Assembly (NCBI RefSeq): GCF_003610235.1
Contig: NZ_RAPR01000001.1
Coordinates: forward strand, 5,394,001 to 5,458,000
Direction of reading: 5' to 3'
DNA length: 64,000 nt
Source: Catellatospora citrea
GTDB taxonomy: Bacteria > Actinomycetota > Actinomycetes > Mycobacteriales > Micromonosporaceae
In this document: in pieces, positions 8,846-19,269 of the stretch
Numbering within the stretch: position 1 is the first letter of the stretch
How the letters are laid out: each line of letters opens with the position of its first letter
Notes under the pieces: generated by a model
Databases searched by the model: none
Told to the model about the DNA's origin: nothing
Seen by the model: the letters and a program-made list of their open reading frames with translations, nothing else
Position numbers and translations under genes: made by a program

Positions 8846-9547
8846 GGAGGGGGCGGGGGCGGCCGGGGGGATTTGGGCGGCGAAGGCGGCCAGTTCGGCC
8901 TCGAAGAGGGGCTCGGTGTCGGTGGCGGCCCAGGTGAGCTGGCCGAACAGTTCGGCGGCCAGCACGCCGTAGAGGCGGATCCAGGAGGTCAGGAAGACCG
9001 CGGTGACCTCGATCGGCAGCTCGCCGTGCGCGGGCAGCGCCCCGGCCAGCCGGTCGAGGTCCACGTGGGGGGCCTGCGGCAGCCGGCCCGCCTGCCACAG
9101 CTCCAGCAGCGGCTCCACGAAGATCTGGCCGAGCTGTGCGCCCGCGCACTGCAGGTCGTCGCACTGCTGGTGGAACTGCTCGACGCCCGGCAGCGGCGGC
9201 CCGAAGATCAGGGTCGCCTCCGGGCGGTGCGCCAGTGCCCAGCGCCGCAGCTCGCGGGCCATGACGAGCAGCCGCCGCAGCGGATCGGGGTCGGGGTCCG
9301 CGTCGCGGGCGGCCTCGCAGGCGATCCGCACCTCGTTGTGCAGGTCCGTGCACAGCTCGATGACGAGCGCGTCGAGCGCGGGCACGTACCGGTAGAGCGC
9401 GGCGGCGGTCATCCCCATCTCCCGGGCGATGGCACGCAGCGAGATCGCGGCCGGCCCGCTCGCGACCAGCTGCGTTCGCGCCAGGTCCTTGATCTCGATC
9501 AAGGTGCGCTCGCGCAGGCGCTCGCGGCGGTGTGAGGTGTCCGACAT
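8789..9547 (-). CDS. TetR-family transcriptional regulator
   Basis: 252 residues; ATG at 9547 with AGGGAG upstream. The N-terminal helix-turn-helix reads ISLRAIAREMGMTAAALYRYV, the classic TetR recognition-helix pattern; the rest is a ligand-binding domain with a TetR_C-like core (WALAHRPEATLIFG). It is divergent from the MMPL transporter gene, with a palindrome between them, so it most likely represses the transporter and itself. About the last 19 residues are encoded within the family C repeat, which suggests the original C-terminus was altered by that element. Confidence 0.92.
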   Translation of the reverse strand: MSDTSHRRERLRERTLIEIKDLARTQLVASGPAAISLRAIAREMGMTAAALYRYVPALDALVIELCTDLHNEVRIACEAARDADPDPDPLRRLLVMARELRRWALAHRPEATLIFGPPLPGVEQFHQQCDDLQCAGAQLGQIFVEPLLELWQAGRLPQAPHVDLDRLAGALPAHGELPIEVTAVFLTSWIRLYGVLAAELFGQLTWAATDTEPLFEAELAAFAAQIPPAAPAPSAATLKESRPQGSPEPATP

Positions 9548-9591
9548 GGAGCTCCCTTGACCGGAGTGAACGTCGTCCGCGAAAGTAAACA

Positions 9592-9615
9592 CCGTTCACT
9601 CAAATGAGTGGCGTA
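9592..9615. promoter_or_regulatory. Putative TetR operator
   Basis: The perfect 6-2-6 palindrome CACTCA-aa-TGAGTG (9597-9610) lies inside a looser outer symmetry (GTAAAC repeated at about 9585 and 9612). It sits midway between the divergent TetR and MMPL starts (45 and 37 bp away), the usual place for a shared operator. Confidence 0.6.
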
Positions 9616-9646
9616 AACAATGATATCTGTTCCGGGAAGGAACGCG

Positions 9647-11755
9647 ATGTTCGCGTGGTGGGGGCGAGCCGTGGTGCGGCTGCGCTGGCTGGTGCTCGGC
9701 ATAGCTGCGGCGGTGCTGGTCATCGGGGCGTCGTGGGGCGGCGGCGTGTTCGGGGACCTGATCAGCGGCGGGTTCGACGACCCGGGCAGCGCGTCCAGCC
9801 GGGCGCACCGGGAGATCACCGCGCAGCTCGGCCGGCAGGACGTCGACATCCTGGCGCTGTACTCCTCGGACAGCCTGACCCAGGACCAGCCCGCGTTCCG
9901 GGATGCGGTGACTGCAGTCGCCACCGAGCTGTCCGGGCGGCCCGAGGTGGCCAGCGTCGTCGGCGCGCACACGCCGGGCGTGCCCGGCCGCTTCACCTCC
10001 ACCGACGGCCACGCCACCTACCTGGCGATCCAGCTGCGCGACGGAGACGAGAACAGCAAGCTCGACGACCTCGCCGCGCTGCGCGACGACCTGGTCGCCG
10101 ACGGGCTGCACACCGAGGTCGGCGGGCTCATCCCGTTCCTCGACGACGCGAACACGCGGATCAACGACGACATCACCAAGGCCGAGCTGATCAGCCTGCC
10201 GATCCTGCTGGTGCTGCTGGTGTTCATCTTCCGCGGGCTGGTCGCGGCGGCCACCCCGCTGTTCGTCGGCGTGCTCGCCGTGCTCGGCGCGTTCGTCGCG
10301 GTACGCCTGCTGGCGCAGGTCACCGACGTGTCCGTGTTCGCCGTCAACATCATCACGATGCTCGGCCTGGGCATGGCCATCGACTACGCGCTGTTCGTGG
10401 TCAGTCGATTCCGTGAGGAGTTGGCCGCCGGGCGCAGCCCCGCGGACGCGGTGGCGCGCACGCTGGCCACCGCGGGGCGTACCGTGCTCGTCTCGGGTCT
10501 GACCGTGGCGCTCGCCCTGGCCAGCCTGCTGATCTTCCCGATGGACTTCCTCAAGTCCATGGCCTGGGGCGGCATGGCCGCCGTGCTCGTCGCCATGCTG
10601 GCCGCGCTCACCGCGCTGCCCGCGCTGCTGGCCGTGCTCGGCCCGAAGATCAACGCCTGGCGGGTGCCGCTGCCGAAGCTGTTCCAGGCGCGCCCGGCCG
10701 GTGAGGGTGGCTGGGCCCGCATCGCCCGCAGCGTGATGAACCGCCCCGTGCTGTACGCCCTCGGCGTCGCCGCGATCCTCGCGCTCACCGCGACCCCGTT
10801 CCTGCGGGCGCAGTTCGGCGGGTTCGACGAGCGGGTGCTGCCCGCGGGCACCGAGTCGCGCACCGTCACCGAGCGCATCGCCGCCGAGTTCCCCGGTGGC
10901 AGCGCCGCCCCGATCAGCGTCCTGGTCCTCGGCCCCGGCGCGGACACCATGCTGACCCGCGTCCAGGCCGTGCCGAACGTGTCCGGCGCGATGATCGCGG
11001 CCCAGCAGGGGGACGCCGCCCTCATCACGGCGTCGTACCCCGGCGAGCCGGCCGACGAGAGTGCCCGCGAGGTCGTGCGGGCGATCCGGGGCCTGCCCGT
11101 GCCCGACGGCACGCAGCTGCTGGTCGGCGGGCGCACCGCGGCGGACCTGGACCAGCTCGACTCGCTCGGCGGGCGGCTGCCGTGGATGCTCGCCATGGTC
11201 GCGGTGAGCACGTTCCTGCTGCTGTTCCTGGCGTTCGGCTCGGTCGTGCTGCCGTTGAAGGCCATCGTGATGAACGTGATCTCGATCGGGGCGTCGTTCG
11301 GCGTGGTCGTCTGGATCTTCCAGGACGGGCACCTGTCGGACTGGCTGGGCTTCACGGTGACCGGGTTCCTGGAACCCGGGAACATGGTGCTGATGCTGGC
11401 GGTCCTGTTCGGACTGGCCACCGACTACGAGGTGTTCCTGCTGTCGCGGGTGCGCGAGGAGTGGGACGCCACCGGGGACAACACCCAGGCCGTCGCGTCC
11501 GGGCTGCAGCGCACCGGTGGGATCATCACGGCGGCGGCACTGCTGTTGATGGTGGTGCTGGGCGGGTTCGCCACCGGCGGCACGACGACGATCAAGGTGC
11601 TCGGTGTCGGCATGGTGGTCGCCGTGGCCATCGACGCCGCACTCGTCCGGGCCGTGCTGGTGCCCGCCACGATGCGCCTGCTGGGCCGCTGGAACTGGTG
11701 GGCCCCCGGCCCCCTGGGCCTCGTCTACCGCCGCTACGGCCTCAAGGAGGCCTGA
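9647..11755 (+). CDS. MMPL/RND-family transporter
   Basis: 702 residues; ATG preceded by GGGAAGGAA (MFAWWGRAVV). The layout is one N-terminal helix, an extracytoplasmic domain (about 40-170), a block of five or six helices, a second extracytoplasmic domain (about 380-500) and a second helix block. The MMPL signature MLGLGMAIDYALFVVSRFREE is in the first block and GLATDYEVFLLSRVREEW in the second; each carries the Asp-Tyr pair used for proton relay in this family. It probably exports a lipid or hydrophobic drug, with the divergent TetR protein as regulator. Substrate unknown. Confidence 0.93.
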   Translation: MFAWWGRAVVRLRWLVLGIAAAVLVIGASWGGGVFGDLISGGFDDPGSASSRAHREITAQLGRQDVDILALYSSDSLTQDQPAFRDAVTAVATELSGRPEVASVVGAHTPGVPGRFTSTDGHATYLAIQLRDGDENSKLDDLAALRDDLVADGLHTEVGGLIPFLDDANTRINDDITKAELISLPILLVLLVFIFRGLVAAATPLFVGVLAVLGAFVAVRLLAQVTDVSVFAVNIITMLGLGMAIDYALFVVSRFREELAAGRSPADAVARTLATAGRTVLVSGLTVALALASLLIFPMDFLKSMAWGGMAAVLVAMLAALTALPALLAVLGPKINAWRVPLPKLFQARPAGEGGWARIARSVMNRPVLYALGVAAILALTATPFLRAQFGGFDERVLPAGTESRTVTERIAAEFPGGSAAPISVLVLGPGADTMLTRVQAVPNVSGAMIAAQQGDAALITASYPGEPADESAREVVRAIRGLPVPDGTQLLVGGRTAADLDQLDSLGGRLPWMLAMVAVSTFLLLFLAFGSVVLPLKAIVMNVISIGASFGVVVWIFQDGHLSDWLGFTVTGFLEPGNMVLMLAVLFGLATDYEVFLLSRVREEWDATGDNTQAVASGLQRTGGIITAAALLLMVVLGGFATGGTTTIKVLGVGMVVAVAIDAALVRAVLVPATMRLLGRWNWWAPGPLGLVYRRYGLKEA

Positions 11756-11813
11756 CCCGGGGCTGACCTCCGCCGCGCGGGCTTCCGCGCGCCGTGCCCG
11801 CTTACGGACCAAC

Positions 11814-11872
11814 ATCGCTGTTTCGGGTCGGAAAGTGCGGTCGGACCTCACTTTCCGACCCGGAACGGCGAT
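11814..11872. repeat. Intergenic inverted repeat
   Basis: Arms 11814-11837 and 11849-11872 match at 22 of 24 positions with an 11-nt loop. The arm contains TTTCGGGTCGGAAA, a small palindrome within the arm. Located 58 bp after the MMPL stop; probably a terminator-like element of the same general kind as the other families. Confidence 0.65.
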
Positions 11873-12033
11873 CTCAGTCGGCACCGACGCGAACCGGCCG
11901 CGGAATCGCCGTGGTGGCGGTGTCGCGGCCGGATACCGTTGGGACATAAGACGTTCATCTGATCACGGGATGGGCGATGTCTGGGGCTCTTAGCGTGCTC
12001 GCTGACAGACATCGACCATCATGGAGGTCTAAC

Positions 12034-13188
12034 ATGGACCGTCGTAACGTGTTGCGGGCCGGGGTCGTCGGTGGCGCGGCCGCCGCCTTCTCGGGTGCGC
12101 TGTGGAAAGAGGCGTTCGCCGCACCGGCCCAGCCGGGCCCGGGGCCGTACGGTGCGCTGCAGGCCGCCGACGCCAACGGCATCATGCTGCCCTCCGGCTT
12201 CACCAGCCGGGTCATCGCGCGGTCCAGCCAGACCGTGCCCGGCACGTCGTACACCTGGCACGCCGCCCCCGACGGCGGGGCGTGCTTCGCCGACGGCTCG
12301 GGCTGGATCTACGTCTCGAACTCCGAGGTGTCCGCGGGCGGCGCGTCGGCGGTGAAGTTCACCTCCGGCGGCACCGTCACCAGCGCGTACCGCATCCTGT
12401 CGGGGACCTCCACCAACTGCGCGGGTGGGCACACCCCGTGGAACACCTGGCTGTCCTGTGAGGAGACGTCCACCGGCCGGGTCTGGGAGACCGACCCGTG
12501 GGGCGTGAACGCGGCCGCGGCCCGCCCGGCCATGGGCCGGTTCAAGCACGAGGCCGCCGCCTGCGACCCGGTGAACCACGTCATCTACCTGACCGAGGAC
12601 GAGACCAACGGCTGCTTCTACCGGTTCATCCCGAACACCTGGGGAAACCTCGCCACCGGCACGCTCCAGGTCGCCAAGGGCGGTTCCGGCACGAACGTCA
12701 CGCTCACCTGGGCGACCGTGCCCGACCCGGACGGCTCGCCGACCGCGACCCGCAACCAGGTCAGCGGTGTGAAGCGGTTCAACGGCGGCGAGGGCTGCTG
12801 GTACGACAACGGCATCGTCTACTTCACCACCAAGGGCGACAACCGCGTCTGGGCGTACAACACCGCGACGTCGCAGATCGAGCTGGCGTACGACGACTCG
12901 CTGGTGAGCGGCACGCCGCCGCTGACCGGCGTCGACAACATCACCGGCAGCGCGACCAGCGGGGACCTGTTCGTCGCCGAGGACGGCGGCAACCTGGAGA
13001 TCTGCGTCATCACCCCGGACGACGTCATCGCGCCGTTCCTGCGCATCACCGGGCAGAGCTCCTCGGAGGTCACCGGGCCGGCGTTCAACCCGGCCGGCAA
13101 CCGCTTCTACTTCTCGTCCCAGCGGGGCACCTCGGGCTCCTCGTCGGGCGGCATCACGTACGAGGTCACCGGACCGTTCCGCAGCTGA
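12034..13188 (+). CDS. Tat-exported DUF839 / PhoX-like phosphatase-family protein
   Basis: 384 residues; ATG with ATGGAGGT upstream. The N-terminus MDRRNVLRAGVVGGAAAAF is a twin-arginine signal, cleaved near AFA-AP (about 29-30). The body matches the PhoX/DUF839 beta-propeller type: GGHTPWNTWLSCEET, GRFKHEAAACDP, VIYLTEDETNGCFYRF, and GVDNITGSATSGDLFVAED. PhoX enzymes are Ca2+/Fe3+-dependent alkaline phosphatases exported by Tat. This is shorter than typical PhoX proteins, so a phosphatase role is probable, not certain. No PHO box was identified. Confidence 0.88.
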   Translation: MDRRNVLRAGVVGGAAAAFSGALWKEAFAAPAQPGPGPYGALQAADANGIMLPSGFTSRVIARSSQTVPGTSYTWHAAPDGGACFADGSGWIYVSNSEVSAGGASAVKFTSGGTVTSAYRILSGTSTNCAGGHTPWNTWLSCEETSTGRVWETDPWGVNAAAARPAMGRFKHEAAACDPVNHVIYLTEDETNGCFYRFIPNTWGNLATGTLQVAKGGSGTNVTLTWATVPDPDGSPTATRNQVSGVKRFNGGEGCWYDNGIVYFTTKGDNRVWAYNTATSQIELAYDDSLVSGTPPLTGVDNITGSATSGDLFVAEDGGNLEICVITPDDVIAPFLRITGQSSSEVTGPAFNPAGNRFYFSSQRGTSGSSSGGITYEVTGPFRS

Positions 13189-13195
13189 CCCGGAG

Positions 13196-13233
13196 CGCTC
13201 GCCGGGCCGCGCCTGCGGCCGGGCCGGCGAGCG
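13196..13233. terminator. Terminator-like hairpin after the DUF839 gene
   Basis: CGCTCGCCGG (13196-13205) pairs perfectly with CCGGCGAGCG (13224-13233), with a further inner CCGC/GCGG pairing. It starts 8 bp after the stop codon. No T run. Confidence 0.5.
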
Positions 13234-13278
13234 TCCCGCTCCGTTGACCTTCCTCGGGCCGGTGGCCATACTGCCCCG

Positions 13279-13824
13279 ATGCAGTTGCACGGTGACGACA
13301 CGGTCCAGGTGACCTGGCTGTGGGACCGGCCCGAATTCCGGCGCCTGGCCGCCCTGCACCGGGCCGACCAGAACCGGGTGAGCACCTTCGTGGCGCTGGT
13401 CAGCGGCACGGTCGCCCTCTGGATGATCTACCTGTGGAACGAGGGTGAGGCCTGGCCGTTCCCCTTCGGAGCCGTCTGGCTGGGCCTGCTCACCGTGCTG
13501 TGCGCCGGGGACGCGGCACTGTCCGCGTGGCTGGCCGTACGCGGCACGCCTGACGTGAAGTACGCGCCGATGACGGTGCGGATCGACACGCTCGGGGTGC
13601 GGCTCACCACCGGCAGCGGCGAGGTCTTCTACAGCTGGTCCGGCCTGTCGCAGGTGGCGCGGCCCGATTACTTCTGGCGCTTCGTCGCGGCCGGGGTCGG
13701 CGAGATCACGGTGCCGCGGCGGCTGATCACCCCCGCCGACGACGCGGCGATCGCGGTCGTCGTCGACCGGTACGCCCACCGGGTCGGCCGGCCCGACGAC
13801 ATGCCCCCACCGGCGGAGGTCTGA
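13279..13824 (+). CDS. Hypothetical membrane protein, possibly YcxB-like
   Basis: 181 residues with two hydrophobic helices (about 34-52 and 63-86) followed by a soluble C-terminal domain (MTVRIDTLGVRLTTGSGEVFYSWSGLSQV). That last segment resembles the bacterial YcxB/PH-like fold. The ATG is 6 nt after CATACT (13267-13272), so transcription may be leaderless. A protein of similar design is encoded two genes downstream. Function unknown. Confidence 0.7.
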   Translation: MQLHGDDTVQVTWLWDRPEFRRLAALHRADQNRVSTFVALVSGTVALWMIYLWNEGEAWPFPFGAVWLGLLTVLCAGDAALSAWLAVRGTPDVKYAPMTVRIDTLGVRLTTGSGEVFYSWSGLSQVARPDYFWRFVAAGVGEITVPRRLITPADDAAIAVVVDRYAHRVGRPDDMPPPAEV

Positions 13825-13825
13825 G

Positions 13826-14365
13826 GTGCGCCTGGAAACCGAGCGGCTGATCGTCCGGCAGTGGACCGACGGTTCCGCCGACCTGGCCCGCAACTACGAC
13901 ATCTACCGGCGGGACGAGGTCACCCGCTGGCTCGGCATGCCCACGCCGCTGGCCGACCCGGCGCAGTCGCAGCTCGTCATCGACCGGCGGCGCGAGTTCT
14001 ACGCCGCCGAACCCGGCTACGGCGTGTGGGCGGTCGAGCGGCGCGACACGGGTGCGGTCGCCGGGTCGGTGCTGCTCAAGCCGCTGCCGACCCCGTCCGA
14101 CGGGCCCGGCCGGGGCGAGGTCGAGATCGGCTGGCACTTCCACCCCGACTCCTGGGGCCACGGGTACGCCACCGAGGCGGCGCGGGCCGTGCTGGAGTAC
14201 GGCTGGGCACTCGGGCTGGCCGAGATCCACGCCATCGCCCGCCCCGACAACGCGCCCTCGCTGGCGGTGATGCGCCGCATCGGCATGACCCACGTCGGCC
14301 GTACGAACCGCTGGTACGACATCGAGGCCGAGCTCTACGTGATCGCGAAAGAGGGAACCGCATGA
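13826..14365 (+). CDS. GNAT N-acetyltransferase, RimJ/RimL type
   Basis: 179 residues starting with GTG one base after the previous stop. The opening LETERLIVRQW and the acetyl-CoA-binding region HPDSWGHGYATEAARAVLEYG (motif A, Q/RxxGxG/A-like) followed by DNAPSLAVMRRIGM are typical of RimJ/RimL-type acetyltransferases that modify N-termini or small substrates. It is translationally coupled to the genes on both sides. Substrate unknown. Confidence 0.9.
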   Translation: MRLETERLIVRQWTDGSADLARNYDIYRRDEVTRWLGMPTPLADPAQSQLVIDRRREFYAAEPGYGVWAVERRDTGAVAGSVLLKPLPTPSDGPGRGEVEIGWHFHPDSWGHGYATEAARAVLEYGWALGLAEIHAIARPDNAPSLAVMRRIGMTHVGRTNRWYDIEAELYVIAKEGTA

Positions 14366-14859
14366 CGGACGAGGTCCGGTTGAACTTCACACCGACGGCT
14401 GGCCATTGGCATTGGGTGTACCAGACCTGGGGGACGCGCCGCTGGACGCTGATCCGCACCGTGGCGCTGTGTGCACTCGTGGCGGGGCTCCTGCTGCTGG
14501 CCAACGGCGGCGGCGTGAGCGCATGGGTGCTCATCGTCGGCGGTGCCGTCTGCTGGTTCCTCCCGTACGTGGTGGTGCGCCGGGAGGTGCGCGGACTGCC
14601 GCCGATCGCGCTGGCCGCCCGCGAGATCGTCCTGTCGGCTGACGCTGTCGAGGTGACGACGGCGCAGTCGTACAGCCGTTACGCGGCCTCACTGGTCAGC
14701 GCTCAGCATGTGAATGCCGGCGGCCTGCTCCTGTTCAACGGTTCCCAGGTGCTGTCCTTCATTCCCCGCGACGCCGTGCACGACGAGCAGTTCGAGCAGG
14801 CCTGCCGCCTCGCCGCGGTGCTGACGGAGAACGGGCGGGCCGCGCCCCGGGTGGCCTGA
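14362..14859 (+). CDS. Hypothetical membrane protein, YcxB-like
   Basis: 165 residues; the ATG overlaps the previous stop (ATGA). Two membrane helices (about 34-51 and 55-72) precede a soluble domain (REIVLSADAVEVTTAQSYSRY ending FIPRDAV). The F-x-P-x-x-A/F end pattern is like YcxB proteins of unknown function. It shares its design with the protein at 13279-13824, so these two may be distant paralogues. Confidence 0.7.
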   Translation: MTDEVRLNFTPTAGHWHWVYQTWGTRRWTLIRTVALCALVAGLLLLANGGGVSAWVLIVGGAVCWFLPYVVVRREVRGLPPIALAAREIVLSADAVEVTTAQSYSRYAASLVSAQHVNAGGLLLFNGSQVLSFIPRDAVHDEQFEQACRLAAVLTENGRAAPRVA

Positions 14860-14984
14860 CCTCCCCGCGGCCGGACAACCGTGAGGTAACACGCCCTTAT
14901 CCGATGGTCGACATCTGCCGTCGCACAGTGTGCGCCGTTAGGCTGGTGGCGGCAGAATCTCCCCGCGGAAGGGGGTGAAGCGCG

Positions 14985-15575
14985 ATGGCGGCACCGGCGA
15001 GAGCCCGGCAGTTGCACACGATCGAGGAATGGACCGAGATCGAGGAGTGGACTGCCGACCTGGCGCTGCGACTACTCCCGGAAACGAACGGCCGCAAGAT
15101 CGAGGTCTTCCGCGGGAGTGTGATCGTGTCCCCCCACGCGAATGTGGATCATCAAACCGTCAGCACCGAGCTCGTCTACGCGCTCCGACAGGCGGCGAAG
15201 GCGGTCGGACTGTTCGCCTATCCGGAGGTCAACCTGATCTCCGGCGATGATCTGTTCATCCCCGACTTCGGGGTGTTCCGAGTGTCCGGCGGCGGCAAGG
15301 TGGCGATGAACATCGCCGACGCGCTGCTGCTCGGGGAGATCGTCTCGCCGGGAAATCGGCGCAACGACATCATCGACCGGCCGAAGCAGTACGCGGCCGC
15401 GGGCGTGCCCTGGTTCATGCGGGTCGAGTGCCGCAACCGGGTGCCGGTGGTGGCCCTGCACTCCCTCGTCGAGGGGGAGTACCGGCCGGTGGCGGCCGCG
15501 GCGGCGGGCACCCGGTTCGTGATGCGGGAGCCGTTCGCGTTCGAGATCGACCCGGCCGACCTGCTCGACGAGTAG
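14985..15575 (+). CDS. Uma2-family (DUF820) PD-(D/E)XK-type endonuclease-like protein
   Basis: 196 residues; ATG with GGAAGGGGGTGA upstream. Landmarks of the Uma2/DUF820 fold are NGRKIEVFRGSVIVSPHAN, then FIPDFGVF (the PD-D element), LLGEIVSPGNRRNDIIDRPK (E and K-like positions) and YAAAGVPWFMRVE. Proteins of this family are numerous in actinomycetes and cyanobacteria, have a restriction-endonuclease fold and mostly have no known substrate. It is monocistronic and precedes dxr by 42 bp. Confidence 0.88.
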   Translation: MAAPARARQLHTIEEWTEIEEWTADLALRLLPETNGRKIEVFRGSVIVSPHANVDHQTVSTELVYALRQAAKAVGLFAYPEVNLISGDDLFIPDFGVFRVSGGGKVAMNIADALLLGEIVSPGNRRNDIIDRPKQYAAAGVPWFMRVECRNRVPVVALHSLVEGEYRPVAAAAAGTRFVMREPFAFEIDPADLLDE

Positions 15576-15617
15576 CCCGCGCAGCGGGTGCCCAGCGGGC
15601 TCGGCGAGAATGAAGGA

Positions 15618-16817
15618 ATGATCCCCCGCGAGATAGTGCTCCTCGGCTCCACCGGGTCGATCGGCACGCAGGCCATGGACATCGTGCGCCGCAATCCGGA
15701 CCGGTTCCGCGTCGTCGCGCTGGGCGCGGGCGGCGGCAACGTCGCCCTGCTGGCGCAGCAGGCGCTGGAGCTGGGAGTCGAGGCGGTCGGGGTGGCCAAG
15801 TCCACCGCGGCGCAGGACCTGCAGCTGGCGTTCTACGCCGAGGCGCAGCGCCGCGGGTGGTCGTCGGGCGAATTCAAGCTGCCGAAGATCCTGGCGGGCC
15901 CGCAGGCGATGACGGAGCTGGCCCAGTGGCCCGCGGACATCGTGCTAAACGGCGTGGTCGGCTCGCTGGGGCTCGCGCCGACGCTGGCCGCGCTGCGGGC
16001 AGGGCGCATCCTCGCGCTGGCCAACAAGGAGTCGCTGGTGGCCGGTGGGCCGCTGGTGCGGGCGGTGGCCAAGCCGGGCCAGATCGTGCCGGTGGACAGC
16101 GAGCACTCGGCGCTGGCGCAGTGCCTGCGCGGCGGCTCCCGGGCCGAGGTGCGCAAGCTGATCCTGACCGCGAGCGGGGGCGCGTTCCGCGGCCGCCGCC
16201 GTGAGGAGCTGGGCGCGGTCACCGTCGAGGAGGCGCTCAAGCACCCGACGTGGGACATGGGTCCGGTGGTGACGATCAACTCGGCGACGCTGGTGAACAA
16301 GGGCCTCGAGGTGATCGAGGCGCACGAGCTGTTCGACGTGGCGTACGACGACATCGAGGTGATGGTGCACCCGCAGTCGGTGCTGCACTCCCTCGTCGAG
16401 TTCACCGACGGTTCGACGCTGGCGCAGGCCAGCCCGCCGGACATGCGGCTGCCGATCGCGCTGGCGCTGGGCTGGCCGGACCGGGTGCCGGAGGCGGCGT
16501 CGCCGGTCGACTGGACACTCGCGCACAACTGGGAGTTGCGCCCGCTGGACACCGAGGCGTTCCCGGCGGTGGAGCTGGCCAAGGCCGCGGGCCGGGCGGG
16601 GCGCTGCCAGCCGGCGATCTACAACGCGGCGAACGAGGAGTGTGTGGCGGCTTTCACAGCGGGCCGTCTGCCGTTCCTGGCCATCGTCGACACCGTCGGG
16701 GAGATCCTCGACGGTGCGCCCGACTTCGACGAACCGGGTACCGTCGAGGACGTGCTCGCCGCGGAGCACTGGGCGCGCACGCGCGCACATGACCTGATCA
16801 AGGAGAAGAGCGCCTGA
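15618..16817 (+). CDS. dxr: 1-deoxy-D-xylulose 5-phosphate reductoisomerase
   Basis: 399 residues; ATG after AAGGA. It converts DXP to 2-C-methyl-D-erythritol 4-phosphate with NADPH, the committed step of the MEP isoprenoid pathway. Visible motifs: NADPH-binding [16 protein letters not shown] near the start, [26 protein letters not shown], and the substrate loop TASGGAFRG; then [28 protein letters not shown]. The metal ligands are the D-S-E of PVDSEHSA and the Glu of NKGLEVIE. It overlaps the next gene by one base and shares the strand with ispG, two genes on. Confidence 0.98.
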   Translation: MIPREIVLLGSTGSIGTQAMDIVRRNPDRFRVVALGAGGGNVALLAQQALELGVEAVGVAKSTAAQDLQLAFYAEAQRRGWSSGEFKLPKILAGPQAMTELAQWPADIVLNGVVGSLGLAPTLAALRAGRILALANKESLVAGGPLVRAVAKPGQIVPVDSEHSALAQCLRGGSRAEVRKLILTASGGAFRGRRREELGAVTVEEALKHPTWDMGPVVTINSATLVNKGLEVIEAHELFDVAYDDIEVMVHPQSVLHSLVEFTDGSTLAQASPPDMRLPIALALGWPDRVPEAASPVDWTLAHNWELRPLDTEAFPAVELAKAAGRAGRCQPAIYNAANEECVAAFTAGRLPFLAIVDTVGEILDGAPDFDEPGTVEDVLAAEHWARTRAHDLIKEKSA

Positions 16818-18040
16818 TGAACGCCCTGGGGATCGCCCTCTTCGCGCTTGTCATCCTGATCTCCGTAAGCCTGCACGAAGCCGGCCACATGGGCACGGCG
16901 AAGGCCTTCGGCATGAAGGTGACCCGGTATTTCGTGGGCTTCGGTCCCACCCTGTGGTCGTTCCGCCGCGGCGAGACCGAGTACGGGCTCAAGGGCATCC
17001 CGCTCGGCGGCTTCGTCAAGATCGTCGGCATGACGCCGCAGGACGAGGACGCCGACGACCCGAAGGCGATGTGGCGCTTCCCGGTGTGGAAGCGCTCGAT
17101 CGTGATGTCGGCCGGCTCGATCGTGCATTTCATCCTGGCCGCGGTCGCGATCTGGGGGCTGGCGGTCTTCTCCGGCCTGCCCAACCCGGACCTGCCCACC
17201 AAGGTGCCCAGCGACGGCCAGCCCGCCGTGCTGACGGTGCAGCCGTGCGTGGTGACCAGCCTGCCGCTGCGCGCCTGCGCGGCGACGGACCCGGCCAGCC
17301 CGGCCAGCCAGGCCGGTCTGCGCAACGGCGACAAGCTGATCGCGGTGAACGGCACCGCGGTGGCCAACTGGGGCGATGCGATCAAGCAGATCCGGCCGCT
17401 GACCGCGGGCCAGACCGCCACGATGACGGTCCTGCGCGACGGCGCCCCGCAGACCCTGCAGCTGACGCCCGCGACGGTCGAGCGCGAGATGAGCGACGGC
17501 AGCGTGCAGAAGGTCGCCGCGATCGGCGTCGGCCTGAACGCGACGGTTCCCTACCTGGTCAAGTACGGCCCCGGTGAGGCCGTCGGCGCCAGCGCCCAGT
17601 ATGCCGGGACCATGGTCGGCGCGACGTTCGAGGCGCTCAAGGAGTTCCCGAAGCGGATCCCGGCGCTGTTCTCGGCCATCGGCGGGGAGAAGCGCGACCC
17701 GAACACCCCGATCAGCGTGGTGGGCATCAGCATCCTGGGCGGCGAGGCCGCGCAGGAGGGCGCGTGGAGCATGTTCGTCGGGCTGTTCATCGCGTTCAAC
17801 CTGTTCATCGGCATCTTCAACCTGCTGCCGCTGCTTCCCCTGGACGGGGGACACCTGTTCATCGCGTGGTTCGAGAGAATTCGTTCATGGGTGTACGCGC
17901 GGTTGCACAAGCCAGACCCGGGCCGGGTCGACTACTTCAAGCTGATGCCCCTGACCTATACGGTCATCCTGATCTTCGGTGCGTTCACGCTGCTGACCGT
18001 CACCGCGGACCTCGTCAACCCCATCTCGATCTACAAGTGA
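16817..18040 (+). CDS. rip1: Site-2 intramembrane metalloprotease (Rip1/RseP family)
   Basis: 407 residues; ATG overlaps the dxr stop. The zinc motif HEAGH is at 20-24 in the first membrane helix, and the second active-site motif LDGGH is at 342-346 ([14 protein letters not shown]). A PDZ-like domain lies between (about 120-210, [19 protein letters not shown]). In actinomycetes Rip1 cuts anti-sigma factors and other membrane proteins in regulated proteolysis. Its position between dxr and ispG is the arrangement I recall from Mycobacterium tuberculosis. Confidence 0.96.
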   Translation: MNALGIALFALVILISVSLHEAGHMGTAKAFGMKVTRYFVGFGPTLWSFRRGETEYGLKGIPLGGFVKIVGMTPQDEDADDPKAMWRFPVWKRSIVMSAGSIVHFILAAVAIWGLAVFSGLPNPDLPTKVPSDGQPAVLTVQPCVVTSLPLRACAATDPASPASQAGLRNGDKLIAVNGTAVANWGDAIKQIRPLTAGQTATMTVLRDGAPQTLQLTPATVEREMSDGSVQKVAAIGVGLNATVPYLVKYGPGEAVGASAQYAGTMVGATFEALKEFPKRIPALFSAIGGEKRDPNTPISVVGISILGGEAAQEGAWSMFVGLFIAFNLFIGIFNLLPLLPLDGGHLFIAWFERIRSWVYARLHKPDPGRVDYFKLMPLTYTVILIFGAFTLLTVTADLVNPISIYK

Positions 18041-18047
18041 GTGTGCT

Positions 18048-19214
<1,167 letters not shown>

Positions 19215-19226
19215 TCCGGACAACCG

Positions 19227-19262
19227 AGAAGGCCCCGTTCCGCAGGAACGGGGCCTTCTTCG
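19227..19262. terminator. Intrinsic terminator between ispG and the convergent padR gene
   Basis: A perfect 15-bp stem (19227-19241 with 19245-19259), 3-nt loop, followed by a short CTTCTTCG tract. It is centred between convergent ispG and padR and probably works on both strands. Confidence 0.85.
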
Positions 19263-19269
19263 TCGGGGG

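Noticed and set aside
6113..9535. A 1140-codon plus-strand ORF opposite the DMGDH-like gene
   Set aside because: It is the shadow of the minus-strand flavoprotein and TetR genes, with a His/Arg/Gly-rich translation and no motif.
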